From: Monosiga brevicollis MX1
Lineage: Eukaryota > Opisthokonta > Choanoflagellata > Craspedida > Salpingoecidae
DNA length: 46,611 nucleotides
Reading direction: 5' to 3'
NCBI RefSeq assembly: GCF_000002865.3
Contig: NW_001865043.1
Location: 851,261 to 897,871, forward strand
Numbering within the stretch: position 1 is the stretch's first letter; the number at the start of each line of letters is the position of its first letter. A program made the translations under genes and the position numbers. Positions 20,221 through 32,207 of the stretch are shown here, piece after piece. The notes beneath the pieces were generated by a model, which saw only the letters and a list, made by a program, of their open reading frames with translations, made no database searches and had not been told where the DNA came from.

Positions 20221-21082
20221 ATGGCTCACCCGCTTCTGGACGCTTGTGGTCTAAGCTTCTTGTCGTCCCTGCGTGGCTCTAAGGGGCCGGCTGGCCCGGC
20301 CAGAGATGGCTTTTGAAAAGCCCTTTTGTAAAATTTAATCTTCGTGTTCGATACCAGTGCGCAAATCTATTTTCCCTTGGTCAAGTGGATTGTCAAGTCG
20401 CTTCGCGATGCCATGATACCAAAAGGAGTTCACTGCCACAAATCCTTTCCTTGGGATGAGGCGCGCGGGAGGGTAGGTGAATGTTCAATTCCCGTTTTCA
20501 ACAACAATACACCTCCATCCAGACAACGATATGGTGATTTCCCAAAAATTCTTTTGGGAAAAAGCCGACCAAACTTGAAGGAAACCCGTTTGGCTTTCAC
20601 AAACCCCACACGATGGCGGCCAATCGGACAAGGAAAGACAATTCGAACACGGGGTGGGGTGGAAGAAAAGACAAAGGCCAACACAAAGTGGGAAACGATA
20701 GGATGGAGAAGAGCAGAAAAGACAAAATGAAACTGGCCCTAAAAAGACAAAGCACATATTCGAGAGGATGACGCAAAACATTGACACTGATACACCAGGC
20801 GAAGCCAACGCAACAACTGCCACGGATCACCTAAACTCAAGAGTCACAGGAAAGAAGAATAAAGGACACTCGACAAACGAGCATGGTCTAAACGGCTGGC
20901 ACAAACATAGCATGCCAAGATGTTGGTCAATCGGATGGTGGAACTCCAGCACCCCTATGGCCAAACACAAACAAAAAAGGAAACAGAACCCCTCCCCTTG
21001 CAAGAGAAAAGAAATACAAGAAAAGGAGAGTACAGAGAGGGGGCAGGCCCAAACGGGTCAAGTCCATCAGCAGCAATGCCGA
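20221..21082. other. Convergent 3' intergenic region
   Basis: Between the stop codons of the fringe-like gene (+) and the Tousled-like kinase gene (-). It is A-rich on the plus strand. No gene, RNA gene or repeat of note. Confidence 0.5.
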
Positions 21083-24000
21083 TCATGTGCGCTTGCGCAT
21101 ATAAGGGTCCTCGCTGAGAGTCAAGACGTCTGGGCGCGCTCGCATGTCGTAGGTCAGACAGCGGCGAATAAAGTTTTTGGCCTCCTCGCTCACTTTGGGC
21201 TTTTCCGGGAAGCGCACTTCACGGGCGTTCAAGATAACGTTGTTCTGCAGGAGCGATTGCTGGCTCAAGTTGTGGCCAAAGGGCTTCTCCCCATACAGGG
21301 ACTGATAGAAGATGACGCCAACGCTCCAAACGTCCACCTTGCTGCTAATCTTGGGCAAGGCTGAGCCAATGACAAAGCACTCGGGAGGCAAATACCAGTA
21401 TGTACCAGCGCCTTGCGAAGTCAAGTCCACGTTGCCATCCGAATCCGAGTCCCGAACTTGCTTGGAGAGACCAAAGTCAGTAATCTTGACCATGCCATGA
21501 CGAAGCAACACGTTGGCGGGCTTGAGATCGTAGTGGATGACGGGGGGCTCGACGCTGTTCAAATACTTGAGGGCGTTAACAATTTGCACAATTTTGTTAC
21601 GGGCATCGCGCTCTACACAGCAGCAAGACCGGGTGGGAAGGACGTCAAAAAAAAGCCGCACGCGGCAACCACATTGCGGAGCAATGCCCCACCATTTGGA
21701 AGATTAGGCAGGCCAAGAGCCTGTCGAGAAAAGACTTACCGGGCAGCCGGTGTTCTTGCTTCAGCAAAAAGTCAAGATCTTGTCCAGGACAGTACTCAAG
21801 TACTGTACAAAAGCTGTTGGCGTCAATCTCGAACACATCTGATCAACACCAAAAACAGGGGCGTGCATATAGGGCAAACATGAGCTGAGACAAAAAGAAA
21901 ACCCCCCCGGGAGAGGGAGGCTTGAAAAAGCTCATTGTGACTCTTTGCGCGCCTCGATGTAAGTACGTGCGGTGGTCGAAACAAGCGCTTACCATGCATT
22001 TCCACAACGCTTTCATGCTTCAAACTGCGGTGGATTTCATACTCGCGAGTAGCGTGCTTGATGTAGTTTTGCTTCTTCGCATCGGACCAGCTTGAGTTGA
22101 GTTGGTGGACCTTGCAAGCAACGTAGCGGTGCTCGCGAAGATCATACGCCTTGTAAACTTCGCTAAAACCACCCTTGCCCAACAAAGAGCAGAGCAAGTA
22201 GCGCTCCGATAGCCTGAAGAAAAAGAAGAAGAACAAGCAGAAGACGAAGAAGAAGAATATGTCAGATGCACCCGGAGGGGACATTCGGCAAGTGACAAAA
22301 GGGAACGGGAATACGGAATCAAAGTCAACAGCACAAAGCACAAAATGCATCACATCAGCTTGATCGCACCGGTTGGGCAAATCACGATATTTGGCGTTAT
22401 CTTCATCCGTAATGCGCTTCATCTCGCGCAAATGAAGATTGCGCTCGCGCAGCAGCATGTTGAGCTGCGCCTTGATGCCTTCTTCCTCGGTCTTGATTGT
22501 GATTAGGTTGAGCTGAATGATTTCCAGTTTGACAGCATACTGCAAGGCGGTCGGCATGTCCACGTATGAGGCGTATGCTGGACCAACATTGCCTCGCTCG
22601 GACGGACTGATCTGCATGAGGGACACACACACACACACTTGCTCAACAAGCAAGCAGTTTCACAACACCTACATCTTGCTCGGAGAGGCGAGACTTGAGG
22701 CTGCGAGCGGTACCGCTGGGACGGCTAAAGCCATCATCGGCTGCGCCTACGGTTCCAATACATGAGCGTTGTGCGTGATGCAGTTCAAGGTCTAAGCAAG
22801 TGGGGGGAAATAGCAGGGGTTTGAAGGTGCACAATTCGGCCTGCAAAGTGATTGTACCTTCGCTGCGCTTTTTGTTTTTGACAGGGCGGACCTTGGCCAG
22901 GTCACGTTTTTCCTCTTCAAGCTGCTTTTTGCGCAAGTCAAGCGCCTTTTGCTTTTGACGAATATCACGAAAGGCGGCCCCCTCATTCCAGACATCGTGA
23001 ACGTGCATGCCTGAGCGCACGGCTGAAGCCCAACCCAAACGCTGCACGTTGCGCAGGTAGTTGTCTCTGTGGGGAAGATAGTAGCCCCAGGATGGCGAAA
23101 GCGTCAAGCAACACAAATAAGCTATCGAGGCTGGGATGCTAAAAGAATGCCTAAACCGCCGCGACTGGTACGTGGAAGGCGGCGGGCATCTTGCAACACA
23201 TGGCTGCATGGCTGCACACACCTGGCAGCACGATTTTCTTGACGAGACTTTTCTGAAACCAGATGGCAGATGGTCTGCTGACAAAAGGAGAGGTGATCAC
23301 GCAATTCGTCATCCTTGGCTGCCAACACTTTTCGGTACTGCTGAAGTTCTGCCTCCATCTCCTCAAACCGCGTCTACCATGATTTTCCAGAATGAGCGGA
23401 ACAGAAGACGAGAGGCGGTGGCTGGCCGATTGTTCGAGTAAGACAGGAAGCGTTCAAAGACGCACCTGCATTGAAGCAGGATCAAGGGTAGCGCTAGCAC
23501 TGTCATTACTGCCGGGCTTGCGCTGGCCTGAGATGGAACGCTTGGCAGGCATGATGGGAGAGTTTTGGCGCCGCTTGGCCGATGCTCTTTGTGGAGGTGA
23601 CTTGGTCAAGGCGCTGCCCTGAGGCATGCTCGTGCTCAGGTTGGGGTCACCGGCGTCAGAGATTGCGTGCTGGCTGCTGCTGTTGCTGCGAGCACGTCGG
23701 CCGCCGCTTTGACGGCTACGACCTGGAGGAGAACAAACATGATGTAAGTGGCCATAAGACTGGTTGAGAGACAAATAGGCACAGGCAGATGCCCGACAAA
23801 CCCTCCATAACCGCCACACCCGGAGCCATGGTTTTAGCAGAAATGTGATCAGGGACATGGGGCGGGGCAGATACGCACTGTCGCTTGGTTCGCGCTTTGC
23901 GCGTGAGCCCTTGCGCGAATTGCCACGCGAGCGCGGTAAGGGAGAACGGGATCGACTGTCCGCATCGGAAGACTTGCGCGACTCATGAAGCGGTGAGCTC

Positions 24001-24736
24001 CTGAGGATACATGGCCAGCAAAGACATGGAGTGAGCACTGGGGGTGGGAGCGTCCCCAGCATATGGTTGGCTTGACGGGAGCTTCTGTTGTCCAGGAGTG
24101 CATGAAGCTTACGAGCGAGAACGCTGATTGGGCCCCAGGGGCAACTGTGTAGCCAAAAGGTTGCTGGTACTGGTAGTGGAAGACCCATGGGCAGGTGGCA
24201 GGCTTGTGTTGAGGGGCGAGATGCTGTGGGATTCAAAAGTATTGGGTTCGGCGGAGTGACCGGCGCTCAGGCGAGACGTGACGGGATTGGCTCCGGCATC
24301 CGTAGATGCAAGGGCGCCGGTGGAGGTCGGTTGTGCGTTGCCTTCTCCCGCAGGTTGAGCCGCCTGGTTGTTTTCTTCGTCCTCAAAACCATCGCGGCTC
24401 ACGCCCTGGGAGGAGCTACCATTCTGTGGGCAGTCCAAGGCAGGCAACCAGCCGGACCGTTCATTATCGTTGGGCAGGAATATGCTTGAGCGTGTCTGTG
24501 AGGGTGCGAGCGAAAAGACACCTACATTCTCGATGCGCCGATTGAGTTTGCGCATGCGGTCCTCGTCAATGCGCAGCTGTCAGGAAATTGAATGGCATGA
24601 GCACAGGATGAAATGGACACGGGCATGCAGGTTGTTGAAGGGCGTTGTCTTTTACCTCAAGAGGCAAGGAGCCATCTTGCTGTGAGCCGAGCTCTTGCGT
24701 TGGTAGGTCCATGTCGCGTGCAACGTCCGCTGCCAT
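21083..24736 (-). CDS. TLK: Tousled-like serine/threonine kinase
   Basis: Eleven minus-strand exons (24736-24656, 24576-24113, 24000-23879, 23722-23466, 23373-23222, 23066-22858, 22791-22673, 22611-22370, 22213-21993, 21838-21740, 21612-21083) join in phase to 831 residues, a little longer than the ~770 of human TLKs. Residues 1-270 are Ser/Arg/Pro-rich with basic clusters that fit nuclear import. Residues ~280-530 are mostly coiled coil, including [27 protein letters not shown] and [12 protein letters not shown], the TLK dimerisation region. The kinase (residues ~549-825) begins [19 protein letters not shown], has [26 protein letters not shown] and the TLK-specific [13 protein letters not shown]. 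TLKs phosphorylate the histone chaperone ASF1 during S phase. Exon 2 contains a 30-base candidate micro-intron (24496-24525) that is in frame if retained. Confidence 0.93.
22623..22641. repeat. (CA)n run in kinase intron
   Basis: Short CA repeat inside the intron at 22612-22672 of the Tousled-like kinase gene. Confidence 0.8.
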
Positions 24737-25792
24737 ATTTTGATCACTCAAAGGGTGGGTGGGCTCAAGAAAAGACGGGTGGGGCACCTGCCTCGCCGCG
24801 TCCTCCTCAGCGCAGTGTATCGGCTGGATGCTAAAACTTGTAGTCAGCGTATTCCACGACCTTGAGACCTTGTGGAGCGCCAACCACAGTGACGCTCACA
24901 AGTTGAATGGGAGCAGGAGACGGCCACCGCCTCAGGTGCAGTGGGTTTGACACGCTTGCGTCTGCTCCGATGATCCAAGGCGAGAGGTTGAGAGGGGAAG
25001 CAAAAAGGGAGAGAGAGAGAAGAGGCAAGAAGCGAAATAAGGAAGCATCAAGTAACAACAGAGAGAGAAGGGGGGGCTGAGCCTGAGCTCGAGAGAAGCG
25101 CCCCCCTCTAGCAAAAGGGGGGGCAGCAGCCGGACAGCCACATACCGAGCAAGCGGTTCAGCCGGAGAAAGGGTGGGGCCAGTTGAGCGGCGAGGAGAGA
25201 GCAAGCGCTCGATAAGAGCGCAATGCCCAATGGGTCAACAGGAGACGCAACTAGCCAGGTATAAATAGTGGCTGCGTTGAACCCTCAAGCAGGGCACGAC
25301 CACCGCGGCACGCCTTCCTGTCACAGTACGCGCACATTGACAGCGCATCAATCAATGACGCAAATGGCAGGACCGTCGGGCATGGGCCCAGGCACTCAGC
25401 GATAAGAGCAAGACAAACTGACCAAAAGAAGAAGAAAAACCAGGCTGTCCCAGTCACTAGGGAAGGTCGTCCGCGCGGCTGCCGTTCTGCTGCGTGCGCG
25501 CGGTCAATTTTTTTTACGTGTGTGATCTTGCGATCTTGGGGTCTCAAAGCCGAAGAAAACCCAAAACGGCTTTGGCTGTGTCTGAACTCGAGGCCAATCC
25601 CGACCACTTGCCACAGCCGGCTACCACCAGAGGTCACCGAATAAACCCCTGTGGTCCAGGGCTCAGTTTTCCAGCTCGTTTACGTAGTGCTCTGCCGTCG
25701 CGCGTCGCCGTCGCTGTCGCCGTCGCTGGCGTTGTCGCTATCGACCTGACTGCTTCTGAAGCCGAAAGTACACACACTCACTCACACACTCG

Positions 25793-25869
<77 letters not shown>

Positions 25870-25933
25870 TGTTTTTCTTTGTTTTCTTTTGTTTTGTGTT
25901 CTCTCTCTTCTCCAACCAGGCCAATTATTCATT

Positions 25934-25968
<35 letters not shown>

Positions 25969-27309
25969 TCTTTTCTCTCTTTTTCCCTCTCTCTCTCTCC
26001 CCCCCTCTCTCTCTGTGTGCTCACCAAGTAGTCACACACAGTCAAAACCCATCAACGTCGCTTTTGGTGTTGGTGGTTTTTTTCCTCTTTTGTTGCCGCT
26101 GCGCGACCCTTGGCTCGCGCCGATGACCATCACCAATTCAATTTGTAGAGAGGAAGAGAGAGAGAGGCCATGGGCAAAACATAATCATTCAGACACGACA
26201 TTACAAGCTCTTGCTCCGTCGCATATCTTGAAGGAGCGAAGAAACACAATGGCAGCGGCATGGGCATGACGCGCAACAGTCATACGAACGGTTCTCCCAA
26301 GACGGACAAGGAATGGGCTTGCTTCAGTAACCCCGACGTCCCCCGTAAAGTAAGGGTCAAGGTGGGTGGGTGGGTGGGGCGGTTGAAGAAAGCGACTTGA
26401 AGCGAGCCGTAGGGCACAACCGTTGTGGCAAGCCACGTCGAGCATCCGTTTGCTCGGGTTTTGAAGGAGTGGAGGAGCACACCTATGGGAGCGTTGTTCG
26501 TGCATCGCCCGTGGCTGCCGTTTGCCCAAAGACACAAGTACTGCTCAGCCCGCTCGGGCCAAATGTCTGGGAATGACATTGTACATGTACGATGACCAAA
26601 AGCATGCGTGCATCTCATCGCGGCAAGGAAGAAGCGTGGTGACCCAACCGCTCTGCGTTCGTTTTGTTTGGTCGAGCACGCCAAACTCTCATCTTTTGTT
26701 GTCGCACGTCAGCCTCACGCCCATGCTCTCTGTCTCTCAATGCCGTTCTTGAGTTGTGCCAAACTGGCCCACGACTGCCCGAAGCTGGCGCCCGGCGTTC
26801 CCATCCTGAGCCCCCTACCAGCGCCACACACCGCACAGGTCATAGCACAGCTCCCTTTTGACTTGTTCGGCGCACTTTAACACATTGTGCCTTTACGCCT
26901 CTTGACACATGGATCACAAAAAGGGAAAAAAGGCGCTGGCGCGCGTAACGGTTTCATCATCCCATTCAATTTTCAAAGGGTGAACGTGGGTTTTTCATCC
27001 CAAAACAATTGCTTCCCACCGCTTCACTGCTCCACTTTTAAAAGTGCTGACAACTACTGTAGTCCGGAGACTGAGCAAATCCCCTAATCTTGCTCCAGAC
27101 TCACAGAGACCAAAAGACTCACCATTTTCTCGCCGTCGCTCACACACACACTCGGCGACTGAGCAGGTCTCCGACTGAACAGCAGCCCGTGCGTTTGCTC
27201 CATCCCATTGTTGACTGGCCATTGAAGCAGCGGGGGAAGTAACGGTAGCAGCGCTCGTGTGGCGTTTGCCCCTTTCGGATCCCTCTTTCCCTGTGCAGCT
27301 ACCGTCATC
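24737..27309. other. Large divergent intergenic region between TLK and SAP18 genes
   Basis: At 2.6 kb this is the longest gene-free stretch in the window. It holds long CT-rich microsatellites, a GGTG-repeat stretch near 26360-26380 and a TATAAATA element at 25260-25267 that lies far from either start codon. Open frames here are repeat-derived or lack any recognisable domain. It must contain promoters for both flanking genes, and noncoding 5' exons of either are possible. Confidence 0.5.
25803..26016. repeat. (CT)n microsatellite cluster
   Basis: A pure (CT)n run from about 25803 to 25867, then a second CT array around 25938-25963 and further pyrimidine-rich repeats to about 26016. On the minus strand this is a long polypurine (GA)n tract, able in principle to form triplex (H-DNA) structures. 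Confidence 0.9.
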
Positions 27310-28623
27310 ATGGTGTCTCCGCAGCGCGATCAGGTCGAAGCCGACGCCGATGCCCGCAAATCTTTGGACAAGGTGTGCAACCTGCCCCCGTGTACATCTC
27401 ACCGACCTCTCTTCCAAAGTGCAACCCCTCTGCCTCTCTGCAACACAGGCCCCGAGCCATCACACCCAACCCCCGCCCTGTGGCTCATCTGCCTCAACTA
27501 CTCCGCCACCCCCTCCCCCTTGTTAGATGGAAGAGGACGAGGATGGCCGCAGCGGCGGACGCGGCGCGGATGATGAAGACAAGCCCTCAACAACGCTGGC
27601 CGATACAGCCAAGGAGCCTGCCGCCCCCGCCATTGACCGTGAAAAGGTGGTCCCTCCTCACGTTGCTCCCTAATGAATCTGGGAATTCGAGTGCAGGGCT
27701 GTTTCTCGCCCCTTGGTATCGTCGAGCTCATCTTTGTGCCGCTCTCCTGCCCTAGACATGTCCCCTTCTTTTGCGACTCTTCTGCCGTGAAGGAGGTCAC
27801 AACCACACCAACGATTACCGAGGCGAAAACACACCGCCGGGTGAACTCGACATTTACACCTGGTCCGACTTGCGGCTTCTTTTCCTTGGCGTGTGTCACT
27901 GATTTATGATCAACCGCTTATCCTTGGTCATTTCCGTGAATCGTGCTTTTGGGCTAGGATGGATGCCACGCTCAAAGAACTTTCAGACCTGATCAAGGAA
28001 TGCAACACCTCGGCGCGCCGCAAGGGTGCTCGACTTGCTTTCTCCTCGGTCTTCAAGGACACGTACGTCACACCCTCCAATGTACAATGTAGCTGCGTAA
28101 CTGTCATCTCACCACGACCTTGGTGCGGTGCGGACACCCCACTTCCCTCTGGTGCCTAGGCGTGGAAACCCTACGCTGCGTCACCTCGGTGAAATCACAA
28201 ACGGTGAAGAGGTGTGTTTTGAGCCCCTCGAGACCCATGGCATCAATTCGCGAACATGCAGCTCACGATTGCTGTCGCTATCCAACCCACCCACTCTGGC
28301 CATGTCCCAAGACCGACGCAGGCAGCCGATCGCTCAGTGACGTCAGGTTCAAGATTGGTGATTTTGTAGATGTTGCCATCTACACGGGTGCGCGCCGTCG
28401 CGACTCGAGCGCCATGGATATTGAACGTCCTTTGCCCGGCAGTGCTCGTCGCGAACGCCGCGGTCGCGATGATGACCGCGAAGACCGCCGTGACCGCCGC
28501 GACCGTGGTGACCGTGGTGATCGCCGCGATGACGACCGCGTCGATCGTGATCGCCGCGACCGTGAACGTGACAGCGATCGCCGTGACCGCGACCGCGATC
28601 GCCGCGACCGTGATCGCCGATGA
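27310..28623 (+). CDS. SAP18: SAP18 homologue with Arg-Asp repeat tail
   Basis: Exons 27310-27372, 27527-27646, 27756-27862, 27958-28062, 28160-~28213 and ~28338/28347-28623. The first two code an acidic leader ending AIDREK, the segment that precedes the SAP18 core. The core runs TCPLLLRLF, HNHTNDY, GELDIYTW, MDATLKELSDLIKE, a basic ARRKGAR, AFSSVFKDT and FKIGDFVDVAI, matching the ubiquitin-like fold of SAP18. SAP18 works in the ASAP/PSAP splicing-related complexes with RNPS1 and Acinus/Pinin and in Sin3-HDAC repression. After the core comes a ~75-residue tail built of RD, ERD and RRD repeats, absent from the ~150-residue animal protein. The last intron is not settled: in-phase joins need the donor at 28214 with an acceptor before 28338 or 28347 (~241-244 residues), while the stronger donor at 28212 gives no simple in-phase partner. 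Confidence 0.85.
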
Positions 28624-29075
28624 GTTTCCCCCCTCACTTCCACGCCCCCGCCCCAATGACACAATCGAAACTGGTTCAACCCTTTTTTGTGTAGAAACAA
28701 ACTCTAACTGTAAATTCAATTATGCATCGCGTGCTGGACCAATGCGAGAACTGGGGCTTGTGCAGAAGACGTTAGCACAAAGGGCGGGCTCGCCCCCAGG
28801 CATTCAAACCAGCCAAAGCTGGGGGAAGCACAGTTGTACCAAGACCTGACTTGAGTATTTGAGCCACCACTTTGAGACAACACCAGAAACAGGGCACTCT
28901 TGCCTACATCACGATCGAGACAATATGTACGGAAAGCGAACAACCAAGCACATACAGAAAAACTACTAATAAACCAAAGCTGACACAACCCAAATGTCTA
29001 GAGCACTTCGACGCCTTCCCCTGAATGCTGATGCGCAACACTCGGTCCTTTGGGCATGGCAGGCAGTGATATCGC
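28624..29075. other. Convergent 3' intergenic region
   Basis: Between the stop codons of the SAP18 gene (+) and the sestrin gene (-). No gene or strong repeat. Confidence 0.5.
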
Positions 29076-29460
29076 CTAACCCAGAGACGGTGAAGCCCGT
29101 TGTTGCTTCAAAAAGTCTTGCAGTGCCCGCAAGAAGTACAGGAGAGAGGCTTGTTTGCTCGAATCCATGGCCAAGAGCGCCACGTGAATCTGAGAGGCAA
29201 GGCGTTCAAGAGAGACACCAGCACGGAATGATGCCAAATGCATGAGCAAAAGCAGCGAAAGAGCGAGGCGCACGGTCGTCCTCGGACTCGTACCTTCTCA
29301 TCAGGCAAAAAGTCTGACCACGAAAAATCATCGATCGTGATGCGCTCCGGCTCGCATGCCAGCAATTTACAAAACGCCTGCACCGCGGGTTGCCCATCTC
29401 AATCAGAGGTTTTGGCCAAAGGACTCTCCAGAACCACAAATCCACTGACGGTCACTTAAA

Positions 29461-29552
<92 letters not shown>

Positions 29553-32207
29553 TGCATTCTTTGCTGAGCACATCGTTGATATCTTTGTACCAAAACTCGT
29601 CGTTAATGATGCCACGAGTGAAGGAGGAATAGTGCCAGATGGCCGATCGCACAGGCTTGGTCTTAACATCCTTGATCACACCAATAAAGTCGTAGGTCAG
29701 CTGTGTAATCACCTGGAACTCTGCGCATTCGTTGCAACCAACAAACCAATAAGCAGGACCAGTGAGTGAAACTCAAAGAGCAACCCCGAATTTGATCGAG
29801 CCTCGCATGTGCAAGGATGGGGAAAGCCACTGACCAGTATCGAGCAACTGTGCATACTCGCGTCCAAAGCGCTGCACCAGCTCAAAACCATGATCGACCC
29901 AGGAGAAAGCCTTTGACATTGGCAAGCCAGAGAGGAAGACAAGTCCAAAAGTCACACAGGTGAGCCAACGGTTCAGTAGAACCTACACCGCATTACAACC
30001 CCCGACCCCCTCCCCGTTTCCGGTGGTGGTCTGTCCAGAACAAAGGCTTGGCCTGCATACGCACCATGGTCTTGATAAGATAGCGGCCAAATTTGCCAGT
30101 GTTCACATTGACGTGGTGCTCCTCAATAGCCGAATCCCACTCGGGCAGATTGGAGGCACTAAAATAGGTACGCCAATGATCTTCCACGGGAGCAACAAAA
30201 GACACCTCGGCAGCATCCTCGCTCTCATCTACCGGCACAAGAATACAAGTCAAGAGAGCAGTTGCAAAGAAGGTCGCAGCACACGCATGGTTGCTCTCCC
30301 ACGAAGGTGTCATCACAAAAGTTGGCACACAACTGACTGGGTGGTGACATCAGAACGCTGCTTGGTGTGGCATCGTGAGTGTTGGCAACCGGCGTGGTCG
30401 GTGCAGCCAGATCATCATTCGGATCGGCGTTGGCCGCTGCCTTGAGTCTGAGGGTCAAGCAGGAGCCACCGTGAAAGGGACACCTTGTCGGGGAGAGCGT
30501 TTTGGGAGCAGCATAGGAAGTGAAATGTAACGCCCATCCTTCACGAACTTGGCAACGACCGAAGCAAAGAGAGCAGAAGGCTCGTGCGAATTGACGCGTG
30601 CCACGCCTGGCTCGGGCGGAGGCTCGTCCACGTTGTCGTCAGCACCATCCAACGGTTTAAGATCAACCTCAGGTAGCAAGCCCGTAGCCAAGCAAAAGCC
30701 CGCCAGGGCATGAAAATGAGAAAGCAAGAGAACGGCTTGCATCAGCTCAGGAAGCGACCAGTTGTCATCCTCTGGACTCTGCAACACGATTAACGCGATA
30801 CCATGGTCATGACGGGGTGCAGACGTTCGACGTGAGCAAGGTGCCGACCAATTCACGGGCATGGCATCAAACGTGAGCGCGTAGGTCGTACGTTGAGCAG
30901 CAAGGCAAGGTGTGATTGCTGCAGGCGCCAAGGCTGATATGCAAGGACAGAGTTGATAATACTCAATCGCCGCAGTTTCCCAGGAATGGCCTCGCGATTT
31001 GTCAGCCACTACCCCTCACCGCATCATGAAACACGATGGCAATGAGCCATTGTCTCGTAGCAAAATTCTGCAAAGCCAAGCCTTGATCGTGTCCGCAGAG
31101 AAGAGAGAGCAAAGTAGACGCACCTCTTCGTCGCCGCCCAGCTCGCGAAAGTGATGCAGGTGGATATCAATCAGGTACTGACAGCAATGACGGGACGCCG
31201 CCTAACACGCAACCAAGCCATTGCGATCAGCAAAGCGAGCTCAAGTAGCCAGGGCAGTGCAGACCAAGCCGAGCTGATACCATGATTGCAATAAAATGGC
31301 GCACGTCCAGTGCGATGGGCCCCTCGCCCAGGAGGATGTGATTGTGAAATTCACGAAAGCACTATCATGCCCAGCAAGCCCATGAGAAATGGGGCAAAAG
31401 ACTGAAACGCAACCATCTAACCAGCAACGACGCAGCCGCAGTGCTAATCACAAATGCCCGCGGCCTCACCAAAAGAAACTTGGGATGTGTGGCCATGACG
31501 CGCGTCATGTTGGAGACGCGACCATCGCTCTCGAAAGCCAGGCGTAGCTCGGAGAGGACCTGGTTGGAGTGGAAAAGAAACATCAGACAAATGAATTGGC
31601 TCGATATGGATCATGCGTTGTGCGAGAACAAGCCCGTACGCCAGTCGAGCCCTCGAACCTCTTCATCATCTGTATCGATTGGCTTGAGTTCTTCGAGGCT
31701 GAGAAAAGAGGAGATGGCGGGCAGCTCCGGCACATGAACGGGCGTGTTCCACTCGGTCAGCTGAGTCAGGATACCCGCCGGAGATCAAACAATAGCGAGC
31801 AAAAGTGAATTCATGTTGGAGGATTGACTCAATCCAGTCGTGACGGCTCTCAGCACAAGGGGGAAAAGGGGGGCAAGCGGGGGATGGGGATCATGGTTTT
31901 GCTGCTGCACCTTTGATCTCACCTTTTGGGCAATGGTATCGACGAGCTGATTGCAGCGCGTGCGCATCTCTGCGTCCGGACCAGTCCAAGCCAGACGCAG
32001 CAAGGTGCGAATGGCTTGCTCCAGCACATGGGCCAAGGGAGGGGGGTTCGTCCCATCAAAATCCGCCTCTGCGTCTTCGATGAGGGAGTCAACGATGGCC
32101 TCAAGGGTCAACAAGGCTTCCTCGCGTTCCCCTTCGATACGCAGCTGGCCAACCGCAGCCGCGAACTGAAAGATGCGCACGTCGTGCATCGGTGAAAGGG
32201 CTGCCAT
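29076..32207 (-). CDS. SESN: Sestrin (amino-acid and stress sensor)
   Basis: Thirteen minus-strand exons (32207-31923, 31760-~31659, 31559-31470, 31361-31281, 31201-31124, 31067-31020, 30778-30484, 30436-30338, 30228-30065, 29910-29835, 29720-29551, 29377-29294, 29189-29076) give about 561 residues. The N-terminal alkylhydroperoxidase-like half has RHCCQYLIDIH, which keeps the Cys-x-Tyr-x4-His triad (C193, Y195, H200) used by human SESN2 (C125/Y127/H132). DNWSLPELMQAVLLL is the most conserved family stretch. The C-terminal half keeps counterparts of the SESN2 leucine pocket: LTY (T448, Y449), R464 before AIWHY, W516 and E523. Sestrins bind GATOR2 and restrain TORC1 when leucine is scarce. The second exon's donor is weak (GTTCGA); it was chosen because it is the only one that keeps phase. 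Confidence 0.92.
29462..29550. repeat. (CA)44 microsatellite touching a sestrin splice donor
   Basis: An uninterrupted CA array. On the sestrin coding strand it is (GT)n and begins exactly at the donor after the AAG codon at 29553-29551, filling about half of the 173-base intron. Confidence 0.95.

Noticed and set aside
25260-25267. TATAAATA as a promoter element
   Set aside because: On the plus strand it lies 2 kb from the SAP18 start with no exon near it. For TLK it would be in the wrong orientation and over 500 bases away. Left unassigned.
25494-26126. 210-codon plus-strand open frame in the TLK-SAP18 intergenic region
   Set aside because: Much of it is Ser-Leu encoded by the CT microsatellite. 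The rest has no recognisable domain.
28243-28719. 158-codon minus-strand open frame rich in Ala/Val/Ile
   Set aside because: It is the antisense image of the Arg-Asp codon repeat of SAP18.
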